The notes under the pieces were generated by a model. That model saw only the letters and a program-made list of their open reading frames with translations, was not told the origin of the DNA and made no database searches. Positions 1 through 8,139 of a stretch of DNA of 64,000 nt are shown one piece after another. The stretch comes from VRUE01 sp963718755 (GTDB lineage Bacteria > Actinomycetota > Thermoleophilia > Solirubrobacterales > 70-9). The stretch spans positions 2,170,001-2,234,000 of the forward strand of contig OY970376.1 of NCBI GenBank assembly GCA_963718755.1, in the 5' to 3' direction. Made by a program: the position numbers and the translations under genes. The first letter of the stretch is position 1, and the number at the start of each line of letters is the position of its first letter.

Positions 1-142
1 GGCTCTGCTCGACCCGGCGAAGGCCGTCGGCAGACTGATCAGGCGCCGTCGTGCGGCAGGTTCTTCTTTGCGCCGTAGGAATGGCCGGCGCGGGCGGGCG
101 GCAAACTAGATTGCGCCCTCGCGGGGCATAGCTGTAACGCCG
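1..142. other. Non-coding left edge
   Basis: No coding region is convincing here. It lies downstream of the minus-strand transposase and may contain one end of that insertion sequence, but the window edge prevents finding a partner end or target duplication. Confidence 0.4.
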
Positions 143-1375
143 TCACCGCCCACGCCGATGCCGAGTCCGAGCGTAGCGCTCCTCGTCGAAGGGCTGTTGA
201 GTTCGAAGCATCCGGTGGCAGAGCCGGCAGGCATGGCGGGCGAGGGCGACCCGGGCCTCGATCGGCCGCATGCCGCGGGCGCGCAGTTCGCGGTCGCGCT
301 CTTTGAAAGCCACGCAGTGTTGGGAGAGTCCCCAGGCGATCCCCATCAGCGCATCGCGCCGCTCGCCCGGGGCCTGGCGGGAGATCGCCCTGGCTTTGCG
401 GATCGTCGCCGACTCATAGCGCGCCGGAGCAAGGCCGGTGAAGGAGTAGAGGTGCTCGGCGGTGGGGAAGCGCTCGATTGGCAGGGCATGGACAGCGAAG
501 GCCGCTGCCCGGGTGCCGGCGACCCCCGGCAACGTCGTCAGGATCTGCCCGGCGCTCTCGGCCAGCAACGCGGCGATCTGGGCCTCGACGGCCATCACGT
601 CCGCTTCGAGCGCCCGCCAGCGGGCGACATCCCGCCTCAATCGCTCGGCTCGCAGCTCGGCGTCGGGCGGGGGTGCCAGGCAGCTGCCCCAGCGCTCCGC
701 CCAGAGCTCCGCCGTGGCACGGGAGAGCCGACGCGGCGCCCTGGCGATCAGCGAGCGAGGCGCCGGTGCTCGCCCGGCGAAGTCGACCGCGCAGGCGAGC
801 ACGGCCTGACCCGTCGGGGTCTCCAGGCCGAGGACCCGCCCGTGGCCCGCCGGGGCTGAGAGCCCGGGGCAGAGGCCGTTGAGCTGGTGGTGGAGGTGCT
901 GGCGGACGATCGTGCGAGCGGCGATCAGGCGGCGCCGGTGGCGCACGGCGTCGAGCAGTGCCTCCAGGGTCCCGTCCTGGACGGGACGGCCGCGGCCCTG
1001 ACGGGCGAGGGAGACGAGCGCGGCGCAATCGCGGTCGTCGTCCTTGAAGCGGCGCGAGCCGAGCTGAGTGCGCGCGGCCTGGGTCTCTGAGGGGGCGAAG
1101 AGACGGGTCGAGCCAGGTAGGCGTCGCTCGAGCTCGGCGACCCACGGCAGATGCAGCGAGCCGGTCGCCTCGATTGCGATCACCGTGTCGGGCGCGCCAG
1201 CGTCCTCGATCAATGCGCAGAGCCGCTCGATTCCTTCGCGCAGAGTCGGTAACGAAACGGGCTCCCCGATCAGTCCCTGTTCGCCGTTGGCTAACAGCAC
1301 CCGGTTGGTGGCCTTGCCGGGGTCGATCGCCACCACCAGCGTCTTTGCAGGAAGCTCTGCGCTCACCAGGTCCAT
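143..1375 (-). CDS. IS110-family transposase
   Basis: A 410-residue DEDD transposase of the IS110 type. The N-terminal RuvC-like part has the acidic motif AIDPGKATN near residue 17, AIEATGS near 68 and a KDDDRD cluster near 112. The C-terminal Transposase_20 part has TLPGVAGTRAAAF followed by FTGLAPARYES, whose Ser fits the C-terminal catalytic serine of the family. The ATG at 1375 has GGGAGG about 8 nt upstream. Length is normal and no frameshift is visible, so it may be intact. It follows hyuB on the same strand, with 86 bp between. That gap holds a terminator-like hairpin and a 10-bp inverted repeat that can pair over the start codon. IS110 elements lack terminal inverted repeats and usually carry a guide RNA in a non-coding end; I could not define either end. 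Confidence 0.9.
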   Translation of the reverse strand: MDLVSAELPAKTLVVAIDPGKATNRVLLANGEQGLIGEPVSLPTLREGIERLCALIEDAGAPDTVIAIEATGSLHLPWVAELERRLPGSTRLFAPSETQAARTQLGSRRFKDDDRDCAALVSLARQGRGRPVQDGTLEALLDAVRHRRRLIAARTIVRQHLHHQLNGLCPGLSAPAGHGRVLGLETPTGQAVLACAVDFAGRAPAPRSLIARAPRRLSRATAELWAERWGSCLAPPPDAELRAERLRRDVARWRALEADVMAVEAQIAALLAESAGQILTTLPGVAGTRAAAFAVHALPIERFPTAEHLYSFTGLAPARYESATIRKARAISRQAPGERRDALMGIAWGLSQHCVAFKERDRELRARGMRPIEARVALARHACRLCHRMLRTQQPFDEERYARTRHRRGR

Positions 1376-1455
1376 CGAACAACCTCCCTCTTTATAGAAA
1401 GAGAAAGACCCTCTCCGACCGGCAGAGAGGGCCTTATCTCAGGCCGGTTGTTCGA
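1375..1455 (-). promoter_or_regulatory. Inverted repeat covering the transposase start
   Basis: Ten-base arms TCGAACAACC (1375-1384) and GGTTGTTCGA (1446-1455) are perfectly complementary. In a minus-strand transcript reading through from hyuB, the second arm overlaps the transposase ribosome-binding site and the A of its ATG, so pairing would hide the start. A second hairpin (1409-1431) sits in the loop. Confidence 0.5.
1396..1431 (-). terminator. Intrinsic terminator of the hyu operon
   Basis: On the minus strand CCCTCTC (1431-1425) pairs with GAGAGGG (1415-1409), followed by the pyrimidine run TCTTTCTCTTTCT (1408-1396). Position, just after the hyuB stop and before the transposase, fits a Rho-independent terminator. 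Confidence 0.55.
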
Positions 1456-1461
1456 CGGCTA

Positions 1462-2979
1462 TCAGCTGGACGGGCGGCCGATTCCGCCGCCACCGGGAGT
1501 CTCGATTCGCAGCCTGTCGCCGCTCTGCATAGTGCCCTCGCTCTTGCTCGGCAGCGGCTCGCCGTTGAGGTAGTCGTTGCCGGCCGCGCCGTCCTCGCCG
1601 CCCTCGCGGCCGCGAGGGCGATGCCGCCGGCGCTCGCCGATCAGGGTGTAGCTCATCGGCGCCAGCGCTTCCAGCTCCCGCACCAGGCCCTCGCCGCCGC
1701 TGCGGAGGCCGGCCCCGCCGCTGCCGCGGCGCAGCGCCAGCTCGCGCACGCGCAACGGGAACTCGGTCTCCAGCGCCTCGACCGGCGTGTTGAGCGTGTT
1801 CGACATCGCGACGTGGATCGCGCTCGGCCCATCGGCATCCGGGCAGGCGCCTTGGCCGCCACCGAGCGTCTCGTAGTAGGTGAACCCCTCGCCGGCCAGG
1901 GTCAGGTTGTTCATCGTGCCCTGGCCCTGTGCCGGCACCGGCCGGGCGCCGGCCAGAGCGGCGATCGTCAGGTCGGCGACCCGGCTCGACGTCTCAACGT
2001 TGCCGGCGGCGACCGCGGCCGGGAAGCGGGCGTTGAGCAGGCAGCCCTCGGGCGCGATCACCTCGATCGGCCGGTAGGCCCCTGCGCAGGGGGGCGCGTC
2101 GGGGTCGGTCAGGACGCGAACGGCGAAGAACGCGGCGGATTTCGTCACCGAGAGCGGGCAGTTGAGGTTGCCGTCGATCTGGGCGTCGGTGCCGCTGAAG
2201 TCGAGCACGAGCCGGTCGCCGCGGATGCTTGCCTCGAGGCGCAGGACGACATCGCGCGGCTCGCCGTTGGCGTCGTCCTCGAGCAGGTCTTCGGCGGAGT
2301 AGTGGCCGTCCGGGAGGTCCGCCAGGGCGGCACGCGTGCGGCGCTCGGCATAAGCGAGGATCTCCTCCATGCCGGCGCGCAGCGCGTCGCTGCCATGGCG
2401 GGCGGCCAGCTCCGCCAGGCGCTGCGCCCCGATCCGGTTGGCCGCGGCCTGGGCACGCAGGTCGGCGAGGCGCTGGCGCGGGGACCGCATCTGGCCGGCG
2501 ATGCGCTCCAGGTCGCCATCCCCGAGCCGGGTTGGCGGGATCACCACCCCCTCTTCCTCGAGCGTGCGCGAGCGCGCCGGCATTCCAGCCGGGCTGGGAC
2601 CGCCGATGTCGGCGTGATGGGCCCGGGAGGCGGCGAAGCCGAAGAGCTCACCGTCGACGAAGACCGGTGAGATCAGGGTCACGTCGGGCAGGTGGGTGCC
2701 GCCGCGGTAGGGATCGTTGAGGATCCAGGAGTCTTCCGGCCGCTGCTCCTCATCAAGTACGGCGGCGACGGCGTCTGGCATCGAGCCGAGATGGACGGGG
2801 ATGTGCTCGGCCTGCATCACCAACTCGCCGGCGGTGTCAAACAGCGCGGTCGAGCAGTCGTGGCGCTCCTTGATGTTGGCGGAGTAGGCAGAGCGGATCA
2901 GCGCCGCGCCCATCTCGTCGCAGGCGGCGCGCAGCCCGCCGATCATCACCTGCAGGCTGACCGGGTCAAGGCCACTCAT
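1462..2979 (-). CDS. hyuB: Hydantoinase B / 5-oxoprolinase beta-type subunit
   Basis: A 505-residue HyuB-family protein. It begins MSGLDPVSLQVMIGGL, has the family blocks CSTALFD, HIPVHLGSMP and DPYRGGTHLPDV in the first 100 residues, and ends with the typical glycine-rich TPGGGGIG tail, so it looks complete. The family forms an ATP-dependent complex with HyuA that opens cyclic amides such as hydantoins or 5-oxoproline; the substrate cannot be told from sequence. The ATG at 2979 overlaps the hyuA TGA by 4 bp, indicating translational coupling. A terminator-like hairpin and the transposase follow. Confidence 0.9.
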   Translation of the reverse strand: MSGLDPVSLQVMIGGLRAACDEMGAALIRSAYSANIKERHDCSTALFDTAGELVMQAEHIPVHLGSMPDAVAAVLDEEQRPEDSWILNDPYRGGTHLPDVTLISPVFVDGELFGFAASRAHHADIGGPSPAGMPARSRTLEEEGVVIPPTRLGDGDLERIAGQMRSPRQRLADLRAQAAANRIGAQRLAELAARHGSDALRAGMEEILAYAERRTRAALADLPDGHYSAEDLLEDDANGEPRDVVLRLEASIRGDRLVLDFSGTDAQIDGNLNCPLSVTKSAAFFAVRVLTDPDAPPCAGAYRPIEVIAPEGCLLNARFPAAVAAGNVETSSRVADLTIAALAGARPVPAQGQGTMNNLTLAGEGFTYYETLGGGQGACPDADGPSAIHVAMSNTLNTPVEALETEFPLRVRELALRRGSGGAGLRSGGEGLVRELEALAPMSYTLIGERRRHRPRGREGGEDGAAGNDYLNGEPLPSKSEGTMQSGDRLRIETPGGGGIGRPSS

Positions 2980-5063
2980 CGAGCGCCCCCAGACGTGCCG
3001 TCACTTAGGTGCCTATATGGGTGCCTAAGTGACGGCACGTCCCTGCGGGCGTTGATGGTGCCGGCGTCGTCCACCGAGGCGTGCCAGCCAGGCGGGACGA
3101 CGAAGGTCGACTCGGGGAGTTCGAAGACGACCGGTCCATCGCTGGTCAGGCCCGCCGGCGTCTCGCCGCGCAGGATCGGCGTCTCGATCCACTCGCCGTC
3201 GAAGCGCACCTGGCGGTTGCTCTCGTGAAGCTCTCCCGCTGACGCGGCGCTGAGCCGCGGCTGCGGCCCCGGTTCGACTTGGGCGAGGCGGATGTGAACG
3301 AGCACCACCTCGCCATCCGGGTCACGGTGGCCGTAGCGCTCCTGGTGGGCCTGCTCGAAGCATTCGATCAGGTCGACGGGGTCCGGGCGCGTGGTCCCAG
3401 CAATCGGCAGCTCGAAGGCCTGTCCCCGGTAGCGCATCTCGTAGACGGCCTCGAGATTGCACTTACCCGTGTTATAGGCGGGAAAGTGCAATCCCGACGC
3501 AGCGTTTTCCTGGTCGGGCTGCGTGCGGCCCAGTCGAGATGCCAGCTCATCGACCTCGGCGGCAATGCGCTCCGCGGTGAGGCCGGGGCCGCCGAGCATC
3601 ACCGTGCGCGTCGTGTCGCGGCGGCGATCGGAGGTGCAGAGGCCAAGCGCGGACAGCACACCGCCGGCACGCGGGCAGAGCACATGCTCGATGCCGAGCT
3701 CGGCTGCGATCGCCGCCGCGTGCATCGGGCCGGCGCCGCCGAAGGGCAGCAGGGCGAAGCGGCGCGGGTCGATCCCGCGCTCGACCGTGACCACGCGCAG
3801 CGCCCGCACCATCTCCTGGTTGGCGACGCGCACGATCCCCTCCGCCGTCTCCAGCTCCGCGAGGCCAAGCGAGTCGGCCAGCGCCCCCACGGCAGCTTTG
3901 GCCGCATCCAGGTCGAGTGGGACGCCTCCGGCCAGGGTGGAGTCGGCGGCGAGGTTGCCGAGCAAGAGGTTGGCGTCGGTCACGGTGGGCTCGCTGCCAC
4001 CTCTGCTGTAGCAGGCGGGCCCCGGCTGCGAGCCGGCTGAGCGCGGCCCGACGCGCAGCGCTCCGCCCGGATCGCGCCAGCCGATCGAGCCGCCACCGGC
4101 ACCGACCGTGTGCACGTCGACCATCGGCAGCTGGATCACCCGGCCGTCGATCTGACGCGAGCCGGTCCGCCTCACCTCGCCCTCCTCGATCACGCAGACG
4201 TCGCAGGAGGTGCCGCCCATGTCGAGGCCGAGCGCGTTGCCGTCGCCGCTTGTTCGAGCGAGCAAGCCGGCTCCGACGGCGCCGCCTGCGGGGCCGGAGA
4301 GGACACTCCAGGCACCCGCCCGGGCCGCCTGCTCGGCGCCGGCGACGCCGCCGGAGGACTGCATCACGAGCGGGGGTGGGATCCCGACCTCCTGCGCGGC
4401 CTCGCCGAGCCGGCCCAGGTAGCGGCCGAGCAGGGGGGAGAGGTAGGCGTCGATCGCGGTGGTCGAGCAGCGCTCGTACTCGCGGAAGCGGGGCAGGACC
4501 TCGTGCGAGGCGGAGACGTGGACTTCGGGCAGGGCGCGGCGCAGGTGCTCGGCGATCGCCCCCTCGTGCGCGGGGTCCAGATAGGAGAAGAGCAGGCAGA
4601 TCGCAACCGACTCGGCGCCACTGTCACTCACCAGCTGCTCGAGTCGTTGCAGCTCGCCCTCGGCGAGCGGCTCGACCTCGCCCTCGGGCCCGACCCGCTC
4701 GGAGGCCTCGAAGCGCAGCTCCGGCTCGACCAGCGGGGTTGGCTTGGGCCGGCAGAGCCGGTATAGGTCGGGCCTGTCCTGACGGCCGATCTCGAGCAGG
4801 TCGGCGAACCCCTTGGTCGCAATCAGGGCGGTGCGGGCCCCGCGTTCCTCGAGCAGAGCATTGGTGCCGACGGTCATTCCGTGGGCAAAGGCCTCGACCT
4901 CGCCGGCCTCGCGACCAGCCCGGCGCAGCACCTCCTCGATAGCGCCGATGACAGCCACCGATTGATCCTCGGGGGAGGTCGGCAGCTTCGCCGTGTGGAC
5001 CGTCTCACCGTCGAAGAGGACGGCGTCGGTGAAGGTCCCGCCCACGTCGACACCGAGCAGCAT
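2976..5063 (-). CDS. hyuA: Hydantoinase A / 5-oxoprolinase alpha-type subunit
   Basis: A HyuA-family ATPase subunit of 695 residues, counted from the ATG at 5063 (MLLGVDVGGTFTD). GVDVGGTFTD is the N-terminal phosphate-binding motif of the ASKHA-like hydantoinase A fold; GLDMGGTSCDV and PFGGAGPMHA are further conserved blocks. An in-frame TTG at 5114 would add 17 residues, but these are encoded by a hairpin repeat (5081-5127), so 5063 is preferred although its ribosome-binding site is weak. The last ~20 codons are likewise read from a second palindrome (2992-3041), giving a tail starting DVPSLRHPY that is unusual for the family. Both ends of this gene therefore carry palindromic elements. HyuA is expected to work with HyuB. 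Confidence 0.88.
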   Translation of the reverse strand: MLLGVDVGGTFTDAVLFDGETVHTAKLPTSPEDQSVAVIGAIEEVLRRAGREAGEVEAFAHGMTVGTNALLEERGARTALIATKGFADLLEIGRQDRPDLYRLCRPKPTPLVEPELRFEASERVGPEGEVEPLAEGELQRLEQLVSDSGAESVAICLLFSYLDPAHEGAIAEHLRRALPEVHVSASHEVLPRFREYERCSTTAIDAYLSPLLGRYLGRLGEAAQEVGIPPPLVMQSSGGVAGAEQAARAGAWSVLSGPAGGAVGAGLLARTSGDGNALGLDMGGTSCDVCVIEEGEVRRTGSRQIDGRVIQLPMVDVHTVGAGGGSIGWRDPGGALRVGPRSAGSQPGPACYSRGGSEPTVTDANLLLGNLAADSTLAGGVPLDLDAAKAAVGALADSLGLAELETAEGIVRVANQEMVRALRVVTVERGIDPRRFALLPFGGAGPMHAAAIAAELGIEHVLCPRAGGVLSALGLCTSDRRRDTTRTVMLGGPGLTAERIAAEVDELASRLGRTQPDQENAASGLHFPAYNTGKCNLEAVYEMRYRGQAFELPIAGTTRPDPVDLIECFEQAHQERYGHRDPDGEVVLVHIRLAQVEPGPQPRLSAASAGELHESNRQVRFDGEWIETPILRGETPAGLTSDGPVVFELPESTFVVPPGWHASVDDAGTINARRDVPSLRHPYRHLSDGTSGGAR
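2992..3041. repeat. Palindromic repeat P2, copy 1 (hyuA 3' end)
   Basis: Perfect 18-bp arms, 2992-3009 and 3024-3041, surround a 14-nt loop containing TATATGG. The outermost bases GACGTGCCG/CGGCACGTC match the second copy at 20014-20062. It is read in frame as the C-terminus of HyuA. Confidence 0.85.
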
Positions 5064-5080
5064 CGAGCTGACGCTAGCGA

Positions 5081-5127
5081 GTGTGGTTGAGGTTTGGACC
5101 GCATAGCGAACCAAACCTCAACCACAC
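5081..5127. repeat. Palindromic repeat P3, copy 1 (hyuA 5' end)
   Basis: Perfect 17-bp arms, 5081-5097 and 5111-5127, with a 13-nt loop ACCGCATAGCGAA. It lies between nadB and hyuA. Bases 5089-5108 are identical to 24961-24980 inside glmM. Confidence 0.85.
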
Positions 5128-5144
5128 CGCCGGCGCTCGCGTAA

Positions 5145-6590
5145 TCAGCGCCAGCTTTCTCGGCGAATTTTGCCGTCGGCTGCGAGTACGAGGTGGACGC
5201 CGTCGAGCTCTGGGTCGAGGCCGGGATGGTCGCTGCGCAGGTGGCCGCCTCGCGACTCGGTGCGCTCCAGGGCGCAGGTCGCGATCGCCGCTGCGAGTGG
5301 GTAGGGGTCGTCCAGCAGCTCGCGGAGCTGGCCGGCGCTGCGCAGCGGCCCGGCGAGGCGCCATACGGCATCGCGGGTCGCTTCGGTGGGCGGCTCGAAG
5401 CGCCACTCGGGCGGCGCCGGTCGGTCTCCTGTGGGGTTCTCGTCGAGGGCGGCGCGGGCGGCGCGGGCGCCGAAGACGAAGCACTCGCTGAGCGAGTTGG
5501 ACGCGAGCCGGTTTGCGCCGTGCAGCCCGGTGCAGGAAGACTCGCCGACGGCGAAGAGGCCGGGGAGGGATGAGCGCCCCTCGAGGTCCACCGCGATTCC
5601 ACCCATCGTGTAATGGGCGGCGGGGGCGACCGGGATCGGTTCGGCATGGGGGTCGAGGCCGGCCTCTCGCAGTGACTCGAAGACGTTGGGGAAACGGGCC
5701 GGATCGAGCTCTCGCAGGTCGAGGCACACGCTGCCGCCGCCGTCGGCCTCGATCCGATCGAGGATCGCCGCCGTGACCGCGTCGCGGGGTGCCAGCTCAT
5801 CGGTAAAACGGCGGCCCGCGGCATCGAGCAGCGGCGCGCCCTCTCCGCGTACGGCCTCGGTGATCAGCAGGCCGTCGAAGCGGCTGCCCGGCAGGGCCAG
5901 CGCGGTTGGGTGGAACTGGCAGAACTCGAGGTCGGCCAGCTCAGCCCCGGCCGCGGCTGCCAACACCATCCCGGCGCCGATCGCTCCACGGGGATTGCTG
6001 GTGCGCCGCCATAGTGCAGCGGCGCCACCGGTGGCAACGACCGTCGCCGCCGCGGCGATCGGCTCATTATCGGTCAGCAGCCCGTGACAGCGTTCGCCGT
6101 CGCTCCACAGGGCCACCGCCGAAGTCCGCTCGCGGACGGCGATCCTCCGCTCGGCGTCGACCATCGCCGCCAGCTTCGCGGTGATCTCGTGGCCCGTCTG
6201 GCTACCACCGGCGTGGACGATGCGACGCCTGGTGTGTCCGCCCTCAAGCCCGAGCGCCAGCTCGCCGTCGCCATCGAGATCGAAAGCGACCCCACGCTCG
6301 CGCAGCTCCCTGACCGCGCTCGGCGCCTCGTCGACCAGGACCTGAACGGCAGAGGGGCGGCAGAGCCCGCGGCCTGCCGCGATCGTGTCGGCCGCATGCT
6401 GGGCGGGCGAATCGCCTGGCTCCAGCGCCGCGGCCAGGCCGCCCTGCGCCCAGAAGCTGGCGCTCTGGGAGAGCGGCGTGCGTGAGACCACGCAGACGGT
6501 CGCGCCCTGCTCGGCTGCGCGCAGTGCCGTCCAGAGTCCCGCGGCCCCGCCGCCGACGATGGCGACGTCGCACTCCGCGCTTGCGGCTAT
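5145..6590 (-). CDS. nadB: L-aspartate oxidase (non-canonical start)
   Basis: NadB oxidises L-aspartate to iminoaspartate with FAD, the first step of de novo NAD synthesis. Family blocks are clear: CQFHPTALALPG, LITEAVRGEGAPLL, ELAPRDAVTAAI, and GLHGANRLASNSLSEC before a helical C-terminal region. The FAD-binding motif CDVAIVGGGAAGL is encoded at 6572-6534, upstream of the first ATG/GTG/TTG in frame (GTG at 6491). A protein started at 6491 would lack it. The frame stays open further upstream without any ordinary start. I placed the start at ATA 6590, which overlaps the upstream gene's TAG (aTAG, where ATGA-type overlaps usually sit); this exact codon is inference. Function is certain, the start is not. 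Neither NadA nor NadC is visible nearby. Confidence 0.85.
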   Translation of the reverse strand: MAASAECDVAIVGGGAAGLWTALRAAEQGATVCVVSRTPLSQSASFWAQGGLAAALEPGDSPAQHAADTIAAGRGLCRPSAVQVLVDEAPSAVRELRERGVAFDLDGDGELALGLEGGHTRRRIVHAGGSQTGHEITAKLAAMVDAERRIAVRERTSAVALWSDGERCHGLLTDNEPIAAAATVVATGGAAALWRRTSNPRGAIGAGMVLAAAAGAELADLEFCQFHPTALALPGSRFDGLLITEAVRGEGAPLLDAAGRRFTDELAPRDAVTAAILDRIEADGGGSVCLDLRELDPARFPNVFESLREAGLDPHAEPIPVAPAAHYTMGGIAVDLEGRSSLPGLFAVGESSCTGLHGANRLASNSLSECFVFGARAARAALDENPTGDRPAPPEWRFEPPTEATRDAVWRLAGPLRSAGQLRELLDDPYPLAAAIATCALERTESRGGHLRSDHPGLDPELDGVHLVLAADGKIRRESWR

Positions 6591-7027
6591 CGGCCTGCCG
6601 CCTCTCGACGTATTGCCTCGATCTGACCGCGCAGCCAGGCGGCCGCTGCTTCGCGGGCCCGGGTCTCGACCTCGGCGCTCGTGCCCTCCGCCGATGCCGC
6701 CTGTCGCTGCGCCTCCTCAACTCGCTTCTCGGCCGCTTCGGCCTGCGCCTCGATCTCGGCCAGGCGGCTCTCGGCAGCGGCGATGGCGCGGTCCTTCGCG
6801 GCCCGCTCGCGCTCCAGCTCATCGGCGTGCTCGCGGCGCAAGCCCTCCAGCGCTTCGGCGCTGACCTGCCGCTCCTTCTCCAGATCGGCTTCAAGTGCCC
6901 TGATCTCGGCGGTGACGCGTTTCTCAGCCGCCTCCGCGGCCGCGACGGCCTCGCTCAGCCGGCGCTCGGCGGCCTCGACCTGGGCGCTGGGGTTCTCGCT
7001 GCCGGGCTGGCGCTTTTCCTCGCTCAT
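6587..7027 (-). CDS. Coiled-coil protein of unknown function
   Basis: A 146-residue, highly charged Ala/Glu/Arg-rich protein with heptad-like periodicity over almost its whole length (for example RLSEAVAAAEAAEKRV) and no signal peptide or membrane segment. It ends REAAGR, with its TAG overlapping the proposed nadB start. It lies 14 nt downstream of the glycosyltransferase on the same strand, so the three are probably cotranscribed. I do not recognise a family; long coiled coils match many proteins by composition alone. Confidence 0.7.
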   Translation of the reverse strand: MSEEKRQPGSENPSAQVEAAERRLSEAVAAAEAAEKRVTAEIRALEADLEKERQVSAEALEGLRREHADELERERAAKDRAIAAAESRLAEIEAQAEAAEKRVEEAQRQAASAEGTSAEVETRAREAAAAWLRGQIEAIRREAAGR

Positions 7028-7041
7028 CCCCGTTCAATCTA

Positions 7042-7995
7042 TTACGTGGAGGAGCGATCCCGGTCGAGCACCTCGCGGTAGGCAACGATCGTCCTTTCCG
7101 CCATCCGGACCGCCGAGAGCGATGCGGCTCGTGCGGCCCCCTCGACCCGGGGGTCGGGAGCCTCCAGGTGAGGGCGAACGGCGTCGCTCCAGGTCGCCGC
7201 GTCGAACCGGGCGCAGGTCGCCCCGATGATCCCCGCGAGCGCGAACGGGGCGATCCCGACCGGGGTCGAGAGCACGGGCACGTTGCAGGCGAGCGCCTCG
7301 ACACAGGTCAGCCCGAAGCCCTCGTAGTCGGAGGTGACGAGGACGGCGTTGGCCGCATTGACCCAGAGCGGCATCTGGTCTGGGTCGATCGAGCCACCGG
7401 TGAGCAACTCCGCGCCGCTTGCGGCCGCAACCTCGAGGGCGCGGTCGACGCGCTTCTCCGCCCGTTTTGGGTTGGCGGGGAAGAGCAGGTAGCGGCCGGC
7501 TGGATCGAGGCCGAGCTGCCGTTTTGCCTCGGCCCGTGGCAGAGGGCGGAAGCGGCCGAGGTCGGGGCCGCAGGGCAGGATCGCCGAGCCGGGCACCAGA
7601 GGCAGGCCTGGCCGGCCGTCCTCCGGGCCAAAGAGCGAGCGTGAGACCGTGGCGACGAGATCCGAGCGCCATGCGATTCGCCGCGAGAGCGGCCCCACCA
7701 CCGGGTGGCGGACGTCGGTGCCGTGGAAGGTGACGACCAACGGCCGGGCCCCGGCGAGCAGCGTCGACCACGCCGTCAGCCCGTAGTGGACGTGGACGAG
7801 GTCGAAGGTCTCGCGTTTCAGCAGTCGCCGTAGGCGTAGGGCGGCGGGCAGGTAGTGGCTGGAGCCCGGGGGGAAGCTGAAGACGTCCACCTCGATGCCA
7901 AGCCGGCGCATCTCTTCGACCTGGTCAAGCACCCACCGGCCCCGCTGGGGCGCCGCGGCATCGGGGACGAAGTTGGTGACGACCAGCACCCGCAT
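7042..7995 (-). CDS. Glycosyltransferase, GT4-like
   Basis: A 317-residue GT-B fold glycosyltransferase. The start at 7995 gives MRVLVVTNFVP, the typical beginning of the first Rossmann domain. A longer reading from 8079 adds 28 residues with no family likeness. The nucleotide-sugar domain contains the EX7E-type motif in EGFGLTCVEALACNVPV. The HGTDVRHP block is typical of GT4 enzymes. Donor and acceptor are unknown. It is the first gene of the minus-strand run leading to nadB and hyuAB and is divergent from the pilin gene. Confidence 0.85.
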   Translation of the reverse strand: MRVLVVTNFVPDAAAPQRGRWVLDQVEEMRRLGIEVDVFSFPPGSSHYLPAALRLRRLLKRETFDLVHVHYGLTAWSTLLAGARPLVVTFHGTDVRHPVVGPLSRRIAWRSDLVATVSRSLFGPEDGRPGLPLVPGSAILPCGPDLGRFRPLPRAEAKRQLGLDPAGRYLLFPANPKRAEKRVDRALEVAAASGAELLTGGSIDPDQMPLWVNAANAVLVTSDYEGFGLTCVEALACNVPVLSTPVGIAPFALAGIIGATCARFDAATWSDAVRPHLEAPDPRVEGAARAASLSAVRMAERTIVAYREVLDRDRSST

Positions 7996-8079
7996 CGGCC
8001 GCTGAGCGTACTCGCAGCCGGGGCGGCGACGGGTTGTCTCTGACTTTTCACATTCCTGCCGCTGAGTTGGCCCATTCAC

Positions 8080-8139
8080 GTCTAGATCCGTGACTGGCGG
8101 CCGCCAAGGATCGGGGCAAACCCGAGCTAGGAGGCTTCA
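8080..8139 (+). promoter_or_regulatory. Structured leader of the pilin gene
   Basis: The pilin leader contains GATCC/GGATC arms enclosing the palindrome TGGCGGCCGCCA, then a TCGGG/CCCGA hairpin, then the strong site TAGGAGG seven nucleotides before the ATG. The structure is visible; any regulatory role is inference. Confidence 0.35.

Noticed and set aside
1376..1461. Calling this gap an IS110 guide RNA
   Set aside because: It is short and better explained as the hyuB terminator plus a start-sequestering repeat; no target-matching loops could be shown.
2976..5114. Longer HyuA starting at TTG 5114
   Set aside because: The extra 17 residues come from a hairpin repeat and the family starts at the LLGVDVGG motif.
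8085..8139. Possible c-di-GMP riboswitch because of GGGCAAACCC before a pilin
   Set aside because: The second conserved half of that riboswitch and its tetraloop receptor are not present; the motif is simply the loop side of a short hairpin.
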